The position numbers were made by a program, and so were the translations under genes. From NCBI GenBank assembly GCA_963695105.1, contig CAVOGC010000054.1, positions 3,588 through 67,587 of the forward strand: a DNA stretch of 64,000 nt, read 5' to 3'. Under the pieces are notes generated by a model. That model was not told the DNA's origin, searched no databases, and saw nothing but the letters and a program-made list of their open reading frames with translations. The DNA is from Competibacter sp963695105. GTDB lineage: Bacteria; Pseudomonadota; Gammaproteobacteria; Competibacterales; Competibacteraceae. Shown in pieces: positions 17,515 to 25,292 of this stretch (positions within the stretch are counted from its first letter, which is position 1; every line of letters begins with the position of its first letter).

Positions 17515-18113
17515 GAGATATTCCCTCCTGAGTCATTATTTCATTTCGATGGATCAAAACCTGATCATTCAGAGCACGCCGCCAAGCAGGATCGGCCCCG
17601 CTCCAATGCCGGCTTGTTAAAGGTTAAACCCGGCGATGCCTCCACACAAGTACAAACCATATGACTGTTGTACTTATTTAGGCTCCTTTGCGACCTTGCC
17701 CCCCACGCACCGTGATTATCCCCGCATCAATCAAGGTTTATCCTTATTTACGTCCGCTGACCGCTTTGGCTAAGGTTCCCGAAGTCAAGCAGTCGAACTC
17801 AAAAGTCCCGTTCAACCTGGTTAGCCGCGAAGGCGGCGGAGAGGTTTCCCAACCACCACAGGATCGAGGGTCGGGCTACCACCGTCCGACCAAAGCGCCA
17901 CGGCGCGTGCTCCGAATCAGCACACTCGATAAGCCCATAACCATTCTCTCCCAAGCCTTCGCGGCCGACCGCCTCTTCACTGCCAGGCAACGCCTAACTG
18001 ACCGCCGCGGTTCCGCCGGTCAGCTCGATTGTTCATGGATTCGAAGGGCCGGGGTGCGGTAACATTGCGTTTTCGTCCATATCGCAAGCAACCATCGCCC
18101 CAGCAAAATTCTT
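17515..18113. other. 600-base gap with inverted repeats, no convincing gene
   Basis: No recognisable protein lies here. Two overlapping weak frames exist, a plus-strand 124-codon frame and a minus-strand 63-codon frame (17799-17990). Neither has a ribosome-binding site or a known motif. Inverted repeats occur at 17869-17891 (GGTCGG with CCGACC) and 17998-18022 (CTGACCG with CGGTCAG). The first 150 bases are AT-richer and should hold the promoter of the small acidic protein gene. Confidence 0.5.
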
Positions 18114-18329
18114 ATGAGTCACAATCTTTCCGCCGCGCCAAGCGAGCCGCCGTCCCCCTGCATCGGGGTCTGTGTCATCAACCCGCAGACCCAGTTGTGC
18201 GACGGCTGCTACCGCACGCTGGAAGAAATCGCCGCCTGGTGGGACTGCACGCCCACGCAAAAGCACGCGGTGCTGGCAAGACTGGAGCAGCGGCTGACGC
18301 AAATCATGGACGGTACATTCTTCGGCTGA
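18114..18329 (+). CDS. DUF1289 family protein
   Basis: This 71-residue protein has the DUF1289 cysteine pattern CIGVCVINPQTQLCDGCYRT (four Cys at about residues 16, 20, 29 and 32), followed by the conserved LEEIAAWW. The four cysteines suggest a small metal- or cluster-binding fold, but the function of the family is not known to me. It lies just upstream of the DUF2889 gene on the same strand. Confidence 0.85.
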   Translation: MSHNLSAAPSEPPSPCIGVCVINPQTQLCDGCYRTLEEIAAWWDCTPTQKHAVLARLEQRLTQIMDGTFFG

Positions 18330-18372
18330 CGGTGCTCGCCGCCCAACGCTTTATTCCCTTTGTGAGGATCCC

Positions 18373-18981
18373 ATGCCGCTGCCTGCTCCCGCCCCCCGCC
18401 AGTTACTGCACAAGCGCGTCGTTCAATGTTGGGGTTACCGGCGTGAGGACGGACTGTGGGATATCGAAGGACGGCTGCTTGACACCAAAACCTATCCCTT
18501 TCCCAACGAAGATCGGGGCGGAGCGATTCAGGCCGGCGAACCGTTGCACGACCTGTGGATCCGCCTGACGGTCGACAGCCAGTGCCTGATTCATGCGGTC
18601 GAGGCCCGCACCGATGGAGCCCCATTCGCCCTGTGTCCAGCCGTTACCAACCGCTACCAGGGGTTAGTCGGCGTGCGGATCGGGCCGGGCTGGTCACTAA
18701 AACTGAAGGAATTGTTGGGCGGCGCAAGCGGTTGCACGCACATGACCGAACTGCTGGGTCCGGTGGCCACCACGTTCTTTCAAACCCTCTACGGCCAGCG
18801 TTACGACGAGGAAGACGCCAAGCCCGCCACCGCCCGTAAACCGCCGCCGGTCCTGAACACCTGCCATGCGCTGGCCAGCGACAGCCCGGTGGTCAAAAAG
18901 CGCTGGCCGCAGGCCTATACCGGCCGAGACCGGGAAACGGACGATCACAGTCGGCCGCTGCTGGAAAGCTGTATCACTTAA
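18373..18981 (+). CDS. DUF2889 family protein
   Basis: This 202-residue soluble protein matches the DUF2889 family by its N-terminal pattern (RVVQCWGYRREDGLWDIEG), the RLTVDSQCLIHAVEA strand and the GCTHMTELLGPVATTFFQT motif. The role of the family is unknown. A GAGG six bases before the ATG supports the start. It forms a short plus-strand unit with the DUF1289 gene and ends tail to tail with gpsA. Confidence 0.85.
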   Translation: MPLPAPAPRQLLHKRVVQCWGYRREDGLWDIEGRLLDTKTYPFPNEDRGGAIQAGEPLHDLWIRLTVDSQCLIHAVEARTDGAPFALCPAVTNRYQGLVGVRIGPGWSLKLKELLGGASGCTHMTELLGPVATTFFQTLYGQRYDEEDAKPATARKPPPVLNTCHALASDSPVVKKRWPQAYTGRDRETDDHSRPLLESCIT

Positions 18982-19008
18982 CCCGCCACCCGACCAGCGG
19001 CGGCCACA

Positions 19009-20016
19009 TCAAACCCCTTCCGGTTTCGGATCGCGCGCCAGCAGATTCTCCACCGCCCGGCGTGGGCTCTGGCCGTGATATAGCACTTCGTCCACCTGTT
19101 CGGTGATTGGTAGCTCCACACCGTGCCGCCGCGCCAGCCGCAGGGTTTCCCGCACCGTCGCCGCGCCTTCCACCACCTGACCGATGGTCGCGTGGGCCAT
19201 CTCGGCACTATCACCCCGACCGATCGCCAACCCGAATCGCCGGTTGCGCGACTGGTCATCGGTGCAAGTCAGCACAAGATCGCCGATGCCGGCCAGCCCC
19301 ATGAAAGTCTCACGCTGGCCACCCACTGCCACGCCCAACCGCACCATCTCCGCCAATCCGCGCGTGATCAGCGCCGCTCGGGCATTGGCCCCAAAACCCA
19401 GACCGTCGGCAATGCCGGCGGCGATGGCCAGCACGTTCTTGACCGCGCCGCCCAGTTCGACACCGATCACATCGCCGCTGGTGTAGGCGCGCAAGTTGGA
19501 GCCGTGCAGCACGGCCGCCACCCGACGAGCATGCTCCGCATCCCAAGCGGCGACCGTAACGGCGGTCGGCAAGCCACGGGCCACTTCCGCCGCGAAGCTG
19601 GGACCCGAAATCGCCGCCGCCGACCTGTGCCGACCGAGCGCCTCTAGAGTCACCTCATGCAAAAACCGGCCGCTGCCGTGCTCCAAGCCTTTGGTGGCCC
19701 AAGCCAAACCGGCGGTCACCGGCAATAGCGACCGCAGTCGGGCCAAGGTCGCCCCGTAGGCATGGCTCGGTACCGCCACCAGCACCAGATCGATGCCGGC
19801 GAGCGCTTCGGTCAAATCGGCGCCCACGTTCAAGCGGGTCGGGAACGGCACACCCGGTAAGTAGCGGCGGTTCTCTCGCTCCCGGCACAACGGGGCGACT
19901 TCTTCCGGATCGTGGCCCCACAAGCGGACGTCATGCCCATTGCGCGCCAACAGCAGCGCCAGCGCGGTGCCCCAGCTTCCTGCTCCGAGGACAGCGACCC
20001 GCGCGGCGGCAAGCAT
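19009..20016 (-). CDS. gpsA: Glycerol-3-phosphate dehydrogenase [NAD(P)+] GpsA
   Basis: This cytoplasmic enzyme reduces dihydroxyacetone phosphate to sn-glycerol-3-phosphate for phospholipid synthesis. Its 335 residues have the Rossmann motif VLGAGSWGTALA at about 9-20, the active-site lysine motif AVKNVLAIAAGIADGL, and GLAGIGDLVLTCT. It follows secB by seven bases and closes the grxC-secB-gpsA set, an arrangement common in Gammaproteobacteria. Confidence 0.96.
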   Translation of the reverse strand: MLAAARVAVLGAGSWGTALALLLARNGHDVRLWGHDPEEVAPLCRERENRRYLPGVPFPTRLNVGADLTEALAGIDLVLVAVPSHAYGATLARLRSLLPVTAGLAWATKGLEHGSGRFLHEVTLEALGRHRSAAAISGPSFAAEVARGLPTAVTVAAWDAEHARRVAAVLHGSNLRAYTSGDVIGVELGGAVKNVLAIAAGIADGLGFGANARAALITRGLAEMVRLGVAVGGQRETFMGLAGIGDLVLTCTDDQSRNRRFGLAIGRGDSAEMAHATIGQVVEGAATVRETLRLARRHGVELPITEQVDEVLYHGQSPRRAVENLLARDPKPEGV

Positions 20017-20023
20017 CCGTCGG

Positions 20024-20509
20024 TCAGGAGGCAGTTGGAGCGGAAGCAGGCGGGGAAGCGGCGGCAGCCTGCGCCTGCTGTTGCTGCAAGCGTTGCAGGT
20101 AGAGACTATCGAAGTTGATCGGATTGAGCAGCAGTGCCGGGAACCCGCCCTTGCCGATCAACGAGGCCAGTTCCTCACGGGCGAAGGGGAACAGGAGATT
20201 CGGGCAATACGCATGCAGCATGTGGCCCATTTGTCCGTCGTCGAAACCCCGCAGCGTAAACAAACCACCCTGCTGCACCTCGGCCAGATAGGCGGTGCGG
20301 TCGCCAAGCTTGGCGGTCACGGTCACCGTCAGCGACACATCAAACAAGTCTTCGGTCAGCGGCTTGGCGCCGGTTTCCAGGCGCACCTCGGTCTGTGGCT
20401 GCCATTGCTCGGTAAAAATCGTTGGGGAATTAGGCGCCTCCAGCGATACATCCTTCAGATAAACTTTCTGAATTTCGAAATGCTGGGGAACCTGTTGCTG
20501 GTCGCTCAT
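20024..20509 (-). CDS. secB: Protein-export chaperone SecB
   Basis: SecB is a tetrameric cytosolic chaperone that delivers unfolded preproteins to SecA. The 161-residue protein has the conserved FEIQKVYLKDVSLEAPNSP strand near residues 10-28 and HMLHAYCPNLLFPFAREE in the second half. The frame is open 45 codons further upstream, but only ATG 20509 gives the family N-terminus. The C-terminal tail is Gln/Ala/Ser-rich. Confidence 0.96.
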   Translation of the reverse strand: MSDQQQVPQHFEIQKVYLKDVSLEAPNSPTIFTEQWQPQTEVRLETGAKPLTEDLFDVSLTVTVTAKLGDRTAYLAEVQQGGLFTLRGFDDGQMGHMLHAYCPNLLFPFAREELASLIGKGGFPALLLNPINFDSLYLQRLQQQQAQAAAASPPASAPTAS

Positions 20510-20697
20510 GCGCAATGCCTTGTCTTGTAGGTGAGAAATATCTGGCATTCTACAGGGTTCGCGCCATACCGCCCAGCAATCCACCCGGACTCGACCGTGG
20601 TTGCGTCGCGCGAACCGGACACCGGCGACCCACCCACTGGGCATCCTCTGCAGAATGGGCTCGCCGCCGGATCGACGGAAAAACCGCGGGTTCGGCT

Positions 20698-20973
20698 TCA
20701 GTCAGGCAACAGTGAGGTCAACTCACCGCGCCGCTCCAGCTCGAATAAATCGTCGCAGCCACCGACATGCCGATCGCCGATGAAGATTTGTGGCACGGTG
20801 TGGCGACCGGTACGCTTGGCGATTTCCTCCCACAGCCGCGGGTCGCGGTTCACATCCAACAACGTGTAAGCCGCGCCCTTGCTGTCCAACAGCGCCCGCG
20901 CGCGCCGGCAGTACGGACAATACTCGGAGGTGTATATGACGATGTTCGGCATCGCCGGATCTGGCGCGGGCAT
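20698..20973 (-). CDS. grxC: Glutaredoxin GrxC
   Basis: This dithiol glutaredoxin reduces disulfides with glutathione. The 91-residue protein carries the CPYC active site at about residues 18-21, the conserved TVPQIFIGD cis-Pro motif and GGCDDLF for glutathione binding. ATG 20973 overlaps the rhodanese stop (TGATG), which fixes the start. A second ATG seven codons later would also give a complete domain. Confidence 0.94.
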   Translation of the reverse strand: MPAPDPAMPNIVIYTSEYCPYCRRARALLDSKGAAYTLLDVNRDPRLWEEIAKRTGRHTVPQIFIGDRHVGGCDDLFELERRGELTSLLPD

Positions 20974-21404
20974 CAGGACTTCTTGCGGCTGACCGGCAAG
21001 TGGGCTTCCAGCCAGGCCGACAGCCCACCGCTCAAGCTGTAAACGTTGACAACTCCGCTCTTTTTGAGCTGCGCGCAAGCCGTCTGCGAGGTGGCGCCAT
21101 TGCGGCAATAGACCACGATGGGTTTGTCCTTGGCCTTGGTCAATTCGCCCAGCCTGTCGCGCAGGGCGCCGAGCGGGATATGGCGCGCCTGCGGGATATG
21201 GCCTTCCTTGTATTCGCCGCCGTCGCGCACATCCAGAATCAGGGCATCCTGATCGTTGATCAGGCGCAGGGCTTCGGCGGCGCTGAGGCTGCTGACCCCG
21301 CGCATTTTGCGCAGGACCTCGCCGCCGATCAGCATCCCCGCGATCGCGAACAGCGCCAAAAACAACAACCAGTTCTGTGTGGAGAATTCGATGAAATCAC
21401 TCAT
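20973..21404 (-). CDS. Membrane-anchored rhodanese-like protein
   Basis: This 143-residue protein has an N-terminal transmembrane helix (about 12-28) and a single rhodanese domain with active-site Cys100 in YCRNGATSQ. Rhodanese domains carry a persulfide on this Cys and transfer sulfane sulfur. The gene follows DUF2892 and an ArsR regulator and overlaps grxC, so a role in sulfane-sulfur handling is inferred. ATG 21404 is taken over a TTG one codon upstream. Confidence 0.92.
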   Translation of the reverse strand: MSDFIEFSTQNWLLFLALFAIAGMLIGGEVLRKMRGVSSLSAAEALRLINDQDALILDVRDGGEYKEGHIPQARHIPLGALRDRLGELTKAKDKPIVVYCRNGATSQTACAQLKKSGVVNVYSLSGGLSAWLEAHLPVSRKKS

Positions 21405-21425
21405 CAATGATTTTCCGAGGTTCCG

Positions 21426-21656
21426 TTAGTTCGAACAACTGGTCGGAGCACCAGCATTTTTAATACCCAGCTTCGACAGGATCTGCTCGGCCGGGCAGAA
21501 GCGGGTGAAGCCGCTCTGGAACAGGTTGAACCCGACGAAGGCAGTGAACCAGAGCCAGTTACTGCTGTGATAGAGCGGGCTGGCCGAAGCCCCCAGCAAC
21601 AATGACAGCAGGATAAAGGAACCGGCCATGATCCGGATAATCCGTTCGCTACTCAT
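21426..21656 (-). CDS. DUF2892 (YgaP-like) membrane protein
   Basis: This 76-residue protein has two transmembrane segments (about 8-25 and 33-52) and the motif LFQSGFTRFCPAEQILSKLG, typical of DUF2892, the membrane half of YgaP-type rhodaneses. Two cysteines lie near the C-terminus. A GAGG precedes the ATG at 21656. Together with the next gene it resembles a split YgaP (membrane domain plus rhodanese). Confidence 0.88.
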   Translation of the reverse strand: MSSERIIRIMAGSFILLSLLLGASASPLYHSSNWLWFTAFVGFNLFQSGFTRFCPAEQILSKLGIKNAGAPTSCSN

Positions 21657-21752
21657 GTTTGACCTCAATTGACAACCTCTGAAGACTAAATTGTGGAGTC
21701 AGCTTCGCTGCCGGACGGTAGCGACGGGAGATCGTCGAACCGCTCCGACCGC

Positions 21753-22043
21753 TCAAGCCCGCGCACAGAAAACGTCTCTCATCATGCCGATCAGACGCAA
21801 GGTGCGGGCGTCACCAACCCGGTAATAGACCCGGTTGGCATCCTTGCGGCAGGTCAGGATACCCTTGTCGCGCAGGATCGCCAGATGCTGGGAGATGTTG
21901 CTCTGAGAGGTGCCCACGCGCTCGACAATTTCCTGGACGCTGACTTCCTGATCGCCCAGGGTACAAAGAATCTTAAGCCGCAGCGGATGCGACATCGCCT
22001 TGAGCGAACGCGAGGCTCGCTCAATATCTTCATCGCGGGTCAT
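21753..22043 (-). CDS. ArsR-family regulator, probable persulfide sensor (BigR/SqrR-like)
   Basis: This 96-residue winged-helix repressor has the recognition helix SQSNISQHLAILRDKG and the wing RKDANRVYYRV. Cys27 (in LKILCTLG) and Cys93 (in MRDVFC) are 66 residues apart. That is the spacing of the two redox cysteines of BigR (42/108) and SqrR (41/107), which form a tetrasulfide bridge with persulfides. The downstream DUF2892 and rhodanese genes fit that role. The frame is open upstream to 22205; ATG 22043 was chosen by homologue length, with ATG 22115 as an alternative. Confidence 0.85.
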   Translation of the reverse strand: MTRDEDIERASRSLKAMSHPLRLKILCTLGDQEVSVQEIVERVGTSQSNISQHLAILRDKGILTCRKDANRVYYRVGDARTLRLIGMMRDVFCARA

Positions 22044-22395
22044 CAGCAATTCCAGCGCCAAATTGCCGGCCCCGCCGCCATCCCGCGCAATGCCCGCAAA
22101 CCCATCGTGCACCATAAATCCGACAACGCCTTGTCCGGGAATTTCGCGCATTAGCATAGCTTGATATAGCAATACTGAGAAGCCACTCCACGACCCGTGG
22201 CACAAATGTCGAGTGGCGAAACCAGCCGGTCCGGCGTATTATCGGCGGACAAAATTTTTCACATCGCTTCAAGGGATCGATGTGCTGCTGGCCCAGGATG
22301 CCGCGATCATCCGAGACCGACGCATCCCAACCGCCGACCGACACGCTCAATCCGATGACGACCACGACCGCCCTGAACCAAGGAGGCATTTTTTC
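22044..22395. other. Divergent intergenic region arsR-type regulator / gpmA
   Basis: This stretch of about 350 bases must contain the promoters of the regulator operon and of gpmA. Open frames extend into it from the regulator, but family length argues against their use. The gpmA Shine-Dalgarno AGGAGG lies at 22381-22386. No clear operator palindrome was found by eye. Confidence 0.5.
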
Positions 22396-23142
22396 ATGTA
22401 TAAAATCGTGCTCATCCGCCATGGCGAAAGCCAATGGAACAAGGAAAACCGCTTCACCGGCTGGCATGACGTCGATCTGTCCGAGAAGGGCCGCGAGGAA
22501 GCTCGGAAAGGCGGGCAGGCCCTGAAGAAGGAAGGCTACGTCTTCGATGTCGCCTTCACCTCGGTGCTCAAGCGCGCCATCCGCACCCTATGGACCGTGC
22601 TGGACGAAATGGATCTGATGTGGATTCCAGTGCATCGGACCTGGCGGCTCAACGAGCGCCACTACGGTGGCCTAACCGGCTTGAACAAAGCGGAGACCGC
22701 CGCCCAGCACGGCGAGGAACAGGTCAAGATTTGGCGGCGCAGCTTCGACATTCCACCCCCGGCGCTGGAACCGACCGACCCGCGCTTCCCCACCAACGAC
22801 CCCCGCTACGCTGGCCTCGACCCGCGCGTGCTGCCGGCCACCGAAAGCCTCAAGATCACCATCGAGCGCGTTCTGCCCTACTGGCATGACACCATCGTAC
22901 CCACCATCCGCGCCGGAAAGCGCGTGGTGATCGCCGCGCATGGCAACAGCTTGCGGGCGCTGATCAAATATCTCGACGACATGTCCGACGAGGCAATCAT
23001 CGCCCTGAACGTTCCGACCGGCGTGCCGCTGGTCTACGAACTCGATGCCAAGCTGCGGCCTACCAAGAGCTACTACCTCGCCGATCCAGAGGAACTCAAG
23101 AAACTGATGGACGCCGTCGCCAATCAAGGCAAGGCCAAGTAG
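22396..23142 (+). CDS. gpmA: 2,3-bisphosphoglycerate-dependent phosphoglycerate mutase GpmA
   Basis: This glycolytic and gluconeogenic enzyme interconverts 3- and 2-phosphoglycerate through a phosphohistidine. Its 248 residues show the catalytic RHGESQWN motif at about 8-15, NERHYGGLTGLNK, and the second histidine in AAHGNSLRALI. ATG 22396 follows AGGAGG. A weak imperfect hairpin (about 23172-23198) trails the gene. Confidence 0.97.
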   Translation: MYKIVLIRHGESQWNKENRFTGWHDVDLSEKGREEARKGGQALKKEGYVFDVAFTSVLKRAIRTLWTVLDEMDLMWIPVHRTWRLNERHYGGLTGLNKAETAAQHGEEQVKIWRRSFDIPPPALEPTDPRFPTNDPRYAGLDPRVLPATESLKITIERVLPYWHDTIVPTIRAGKRVVIAAHGNSLRALIKYLDDMSDEAIIALNVPTGVPLVYELDAKLRPTKSYYLADPEELKKLMDAVANQGKAK

Positions 23143-23344
23143 ACCTCGCCCGCTGCCTTCGCCTCAACCACTCCCGACACCGGCCTTTACGGTCGGTTTC
23201 GGGACTTCCTCATACTACATTCATCGAGCTTCGATAAATTTTCCAGTCCAAACCTGCATTATTTAGGCTTGTTTGGTTGTCTTATGAAATTCACCGATTG
23301 ACTACTTGCGTTCTCCCCGCGCGATGAAGAATTCTGGAGCGAAG

Positions 23345-24682
23345 ATGAGTGCTGCAACCCGACACGGCCTGGCGCTGGCGTTGAGCTTTTTGGCGAGCGT
23401 TTCGCTGATGACGGTGCACGCCGTCTGGGCCGAGAAGGAACCAGCGACCGAAAACAACAAGTTGCCCTTGGACGAGTTACGCACTTTTACCGGCGTACTC
23501 GATGCCGTCAAGCAAGACTACGTGGAGCCGGTCAAGGACAAGGATCTGCTGGAAAACGCGATTCGCGGCATGCTGAGCAACCTTGATCCCCATTCCGCCT
23601 ATCTGGACGCCGAAGCGTTCCAGGATTTGCAGATCGGCACGTCCGGCGAATTTGGCGGCCTGGGCATCGAAGTCGGGCAGGAAGACGGTTTTATCAAGAT
23701 CATCGCCCCGATCGACGATACGCCCGCCCAGCGAGCTGGTCTTCGCGCCGGCGACTTGATCATCCGTCTGGACGACACCTCGGTTAAGGGCATGCCGCTG
23801 TCCGATGCGATCCAGCGGATGCGAGGCAAACCGAATACCTCGATCACTCTGACCATCGTCCGGGAAGGCAAGCCAAAACCGTTCAAGGTCAAGCTGGTCC
23901 GGGAAGTCATTCAGGTCAGGAGCGTCAAAAGCCGCCTGTTGGAACCGGGTTTTGGTTATCTGCGGATCACGCAGTTCCAGTCCAAGACCGCGGAGAACCT
24001 GAAGCAGGCGCTGCAAGAACTGGAACAACAGAACCAAAAGCCGCTGCAAGGACTGGTGCTGGACCTGCGCAACAACCCGGGCGGCGTGTTGAACGGCGCG
24101 GTGGATGTGGCGGACGATTTCCTCGAGGATGGCGCCATCGTCCAGACCAAGGGACGCGGCAACGGCTCCGACCAAAGCTTCAAGGCCACGCCGGGTGATT
24201 TACTGAAAGGCGCGCCGCTAGTGGTACTGGTTAACGGTGGTTCCGCTTCAGCCTCGGAAATCGTCGCGGGCGCGCTACAGGATCACCGTCGGGCGCTGAT
24301 TCTGGGCGAGCGCACCTTCGGCAAGGGCTCGGTGCAAACCATTTTGCCCTTGGGCAACGGCACGGCGGTCAAACTGACCACGGCGCGCTACTACACCCCG
24401 AACGGCCGTTCCATTCAGGCCGAGGGCATCGAACCCGACATCAAGCTCAAATCGCTAAAGATCGCCGCCGCCGATGCCGACGCGAATTTCATCAAGGAAT
24501 CCGACCTGTCCGGCCACCTGAGCAACGACCGCAACGGCCAGACCGACGGCGAAGCGCCGGATGGCGCTAACTCCACAACCGCCGACAACGAAGCTGATCC
24601 CACACAAAGCGACTACGCGCTCTACGAAGCCCTGAACCTGCTCAGAGGCATGTCCTTGCTGCAAGATCGCAAAAACGGCTGA
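23345..24682 (+). CDS. ctp: Carboxyl-terminal processing protease (S41 family)
   Basis: This is a periplasmic serine protease of the CtpA type. Its 445 residues comprise a signal peptide (about 1-29, ending VHAVWA), an N-terminal helical region, a PDZ domain (about 85-165; GGLGIEVGQEDG, AGLRAGDLI) and the S41 catalytic domain. The nucleophile Ser lies in NGGSASASEIVAGAL and the general-base Lys in TFGKGSVQTI. The tail after about 400 is Asp/Asn-rich and variable. ATG 23345 has GGAG five bases before it; an ATG at 23324 is an alternative. Confidence 0.93.
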   Translation: MSAATRHGLALALSFLASVSLMTVHAVWAEKEPATENNKLPLDELRTFTGVLDAVKQDYVEPVKDKDLLENAIRGMLSNLDPHSAYLDAEAFQDLQIGTSGEFGGLGIEVGQEDGFIKIIAPIDDTPAQRAGLRAGDLIIRLDDTSVKGMPLSDAIQRMRGKPNTSITLTIVREGKPKPFKVKLVREVIQVRSVKSRLLEPGFGYLRITQFQSKTAENLKQALQELEQQNQKPLQGLVLDLRNNPGGVLNGAVDVADDFLEDGAIVQTKGRGNGSDQSFKATPGDLLKGAPLVVLVNGGSASASEIVAGALQDHRRALILGERTFGKGSVQTILPLGNGTAVKLTTARYYTPNGRSIQAEGIEPDIKLKSLKIAAADADANFIKESDLSGHLSNDRNGQTDGEAPDGANSTTADNEADPTQSDYALYEALNLLRGMSLLQDRKNG

Positions 24683-24740
24683 ACGGAACGCCGGCCGGCC
24701 CACCACCCTCGAACCCGCATCCCCCGGAAGAAAGTTTGCC

Positions 24741-25286
24741 ATGGCCACCGTACTCGTCCCGCTCGCCCAAGGCTGCGAAGAACTGGAAGCTGTCACCATC
24801 ATTGACCTGCTGCGCCGCGCCGACGTCACCGTGGTGGTCGCGGGGCTGGAAACCGGAACAGTGACGGCTTCGCGCGGGGTCATGCTACTCCCCGAAACCA
24901 CGCTGACCGAGGTTCAGGATCGGGATTTCGACATGGTGGTGCTGCCCGGCGGTCTCGGCGGCGCGCAGCGACTGGAAGCCGACCGGCGGATCGCGGCACT
25001 ACTGCGGCGGATGGCGGAACAGGGCCGCTATGTCGCCGCCATTTGCGCCGCGCCGCGGGTGCTGGCCAGCGCCGGTTTGCTGAATAATCGTGAAGCCACC
25101 GCCTATCCGGGCATTCTCGACGATCAGGAAGGCATCAAGACCAGCAGCGCCGCCGTGGTGCGCGACGGCACCTTCATTACCTCGCGCGGTCCCGGCACCG
25201 CCATGGATTTCGCCCTGACCCTGATTGAAGTTTTGTGCGGGCGCGGCCAACGCGACACAGTGGAAGCCGCATTGCAACGCTCCTGA
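24741..25286 (+). CDS. DJ-1/PfpI family protein (YajL-like)
   Basis: This 181-residue cytoplasmic protein of the DJ-1/ThiJ superfamily has its nucleophile Cys in AAICAAPRVLASAGLL (about residue 102), a conserved Glu near residue 15 (GCEELEAVT) and the ITSRGPGTAMDFAL motif. E. coli YajL is a protein-repair/oxidative-stress factor, and that role is inferred here. It is probably in a unit with ctp. Confidence 0.9.
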   Translation: MATVLVPLAQGCEELEAVTIIDLLRRADVTVVVAGLETGTVTASRGVMLLPETTLTEVQDRDFDMVVLPGGLGGAQRLEADRRIAALLRRMAEQGRYVAAICAAPRVLASAGLLNNREATAYPGILDDQEGIKTSSAAVVRDGTFITSRGPGTAMDFALTLIEVLCGRGQRDTVEAALQRS

Positions 25287-25292
25287 ACGTCT

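Noticed and set aside
17799..17990. 63-codon minus-strand frame (product ending in a Phe after VERD)
   Set aside because: No ribosome-binding site, no recognised family and an overlapping plus-strand frame of similar quality; treated as chance or remnant.
23172..23198. Terminator after gpmA
   Set aside because: Only an imperfect stem with a bulge and a short T run; not strong enough to list.
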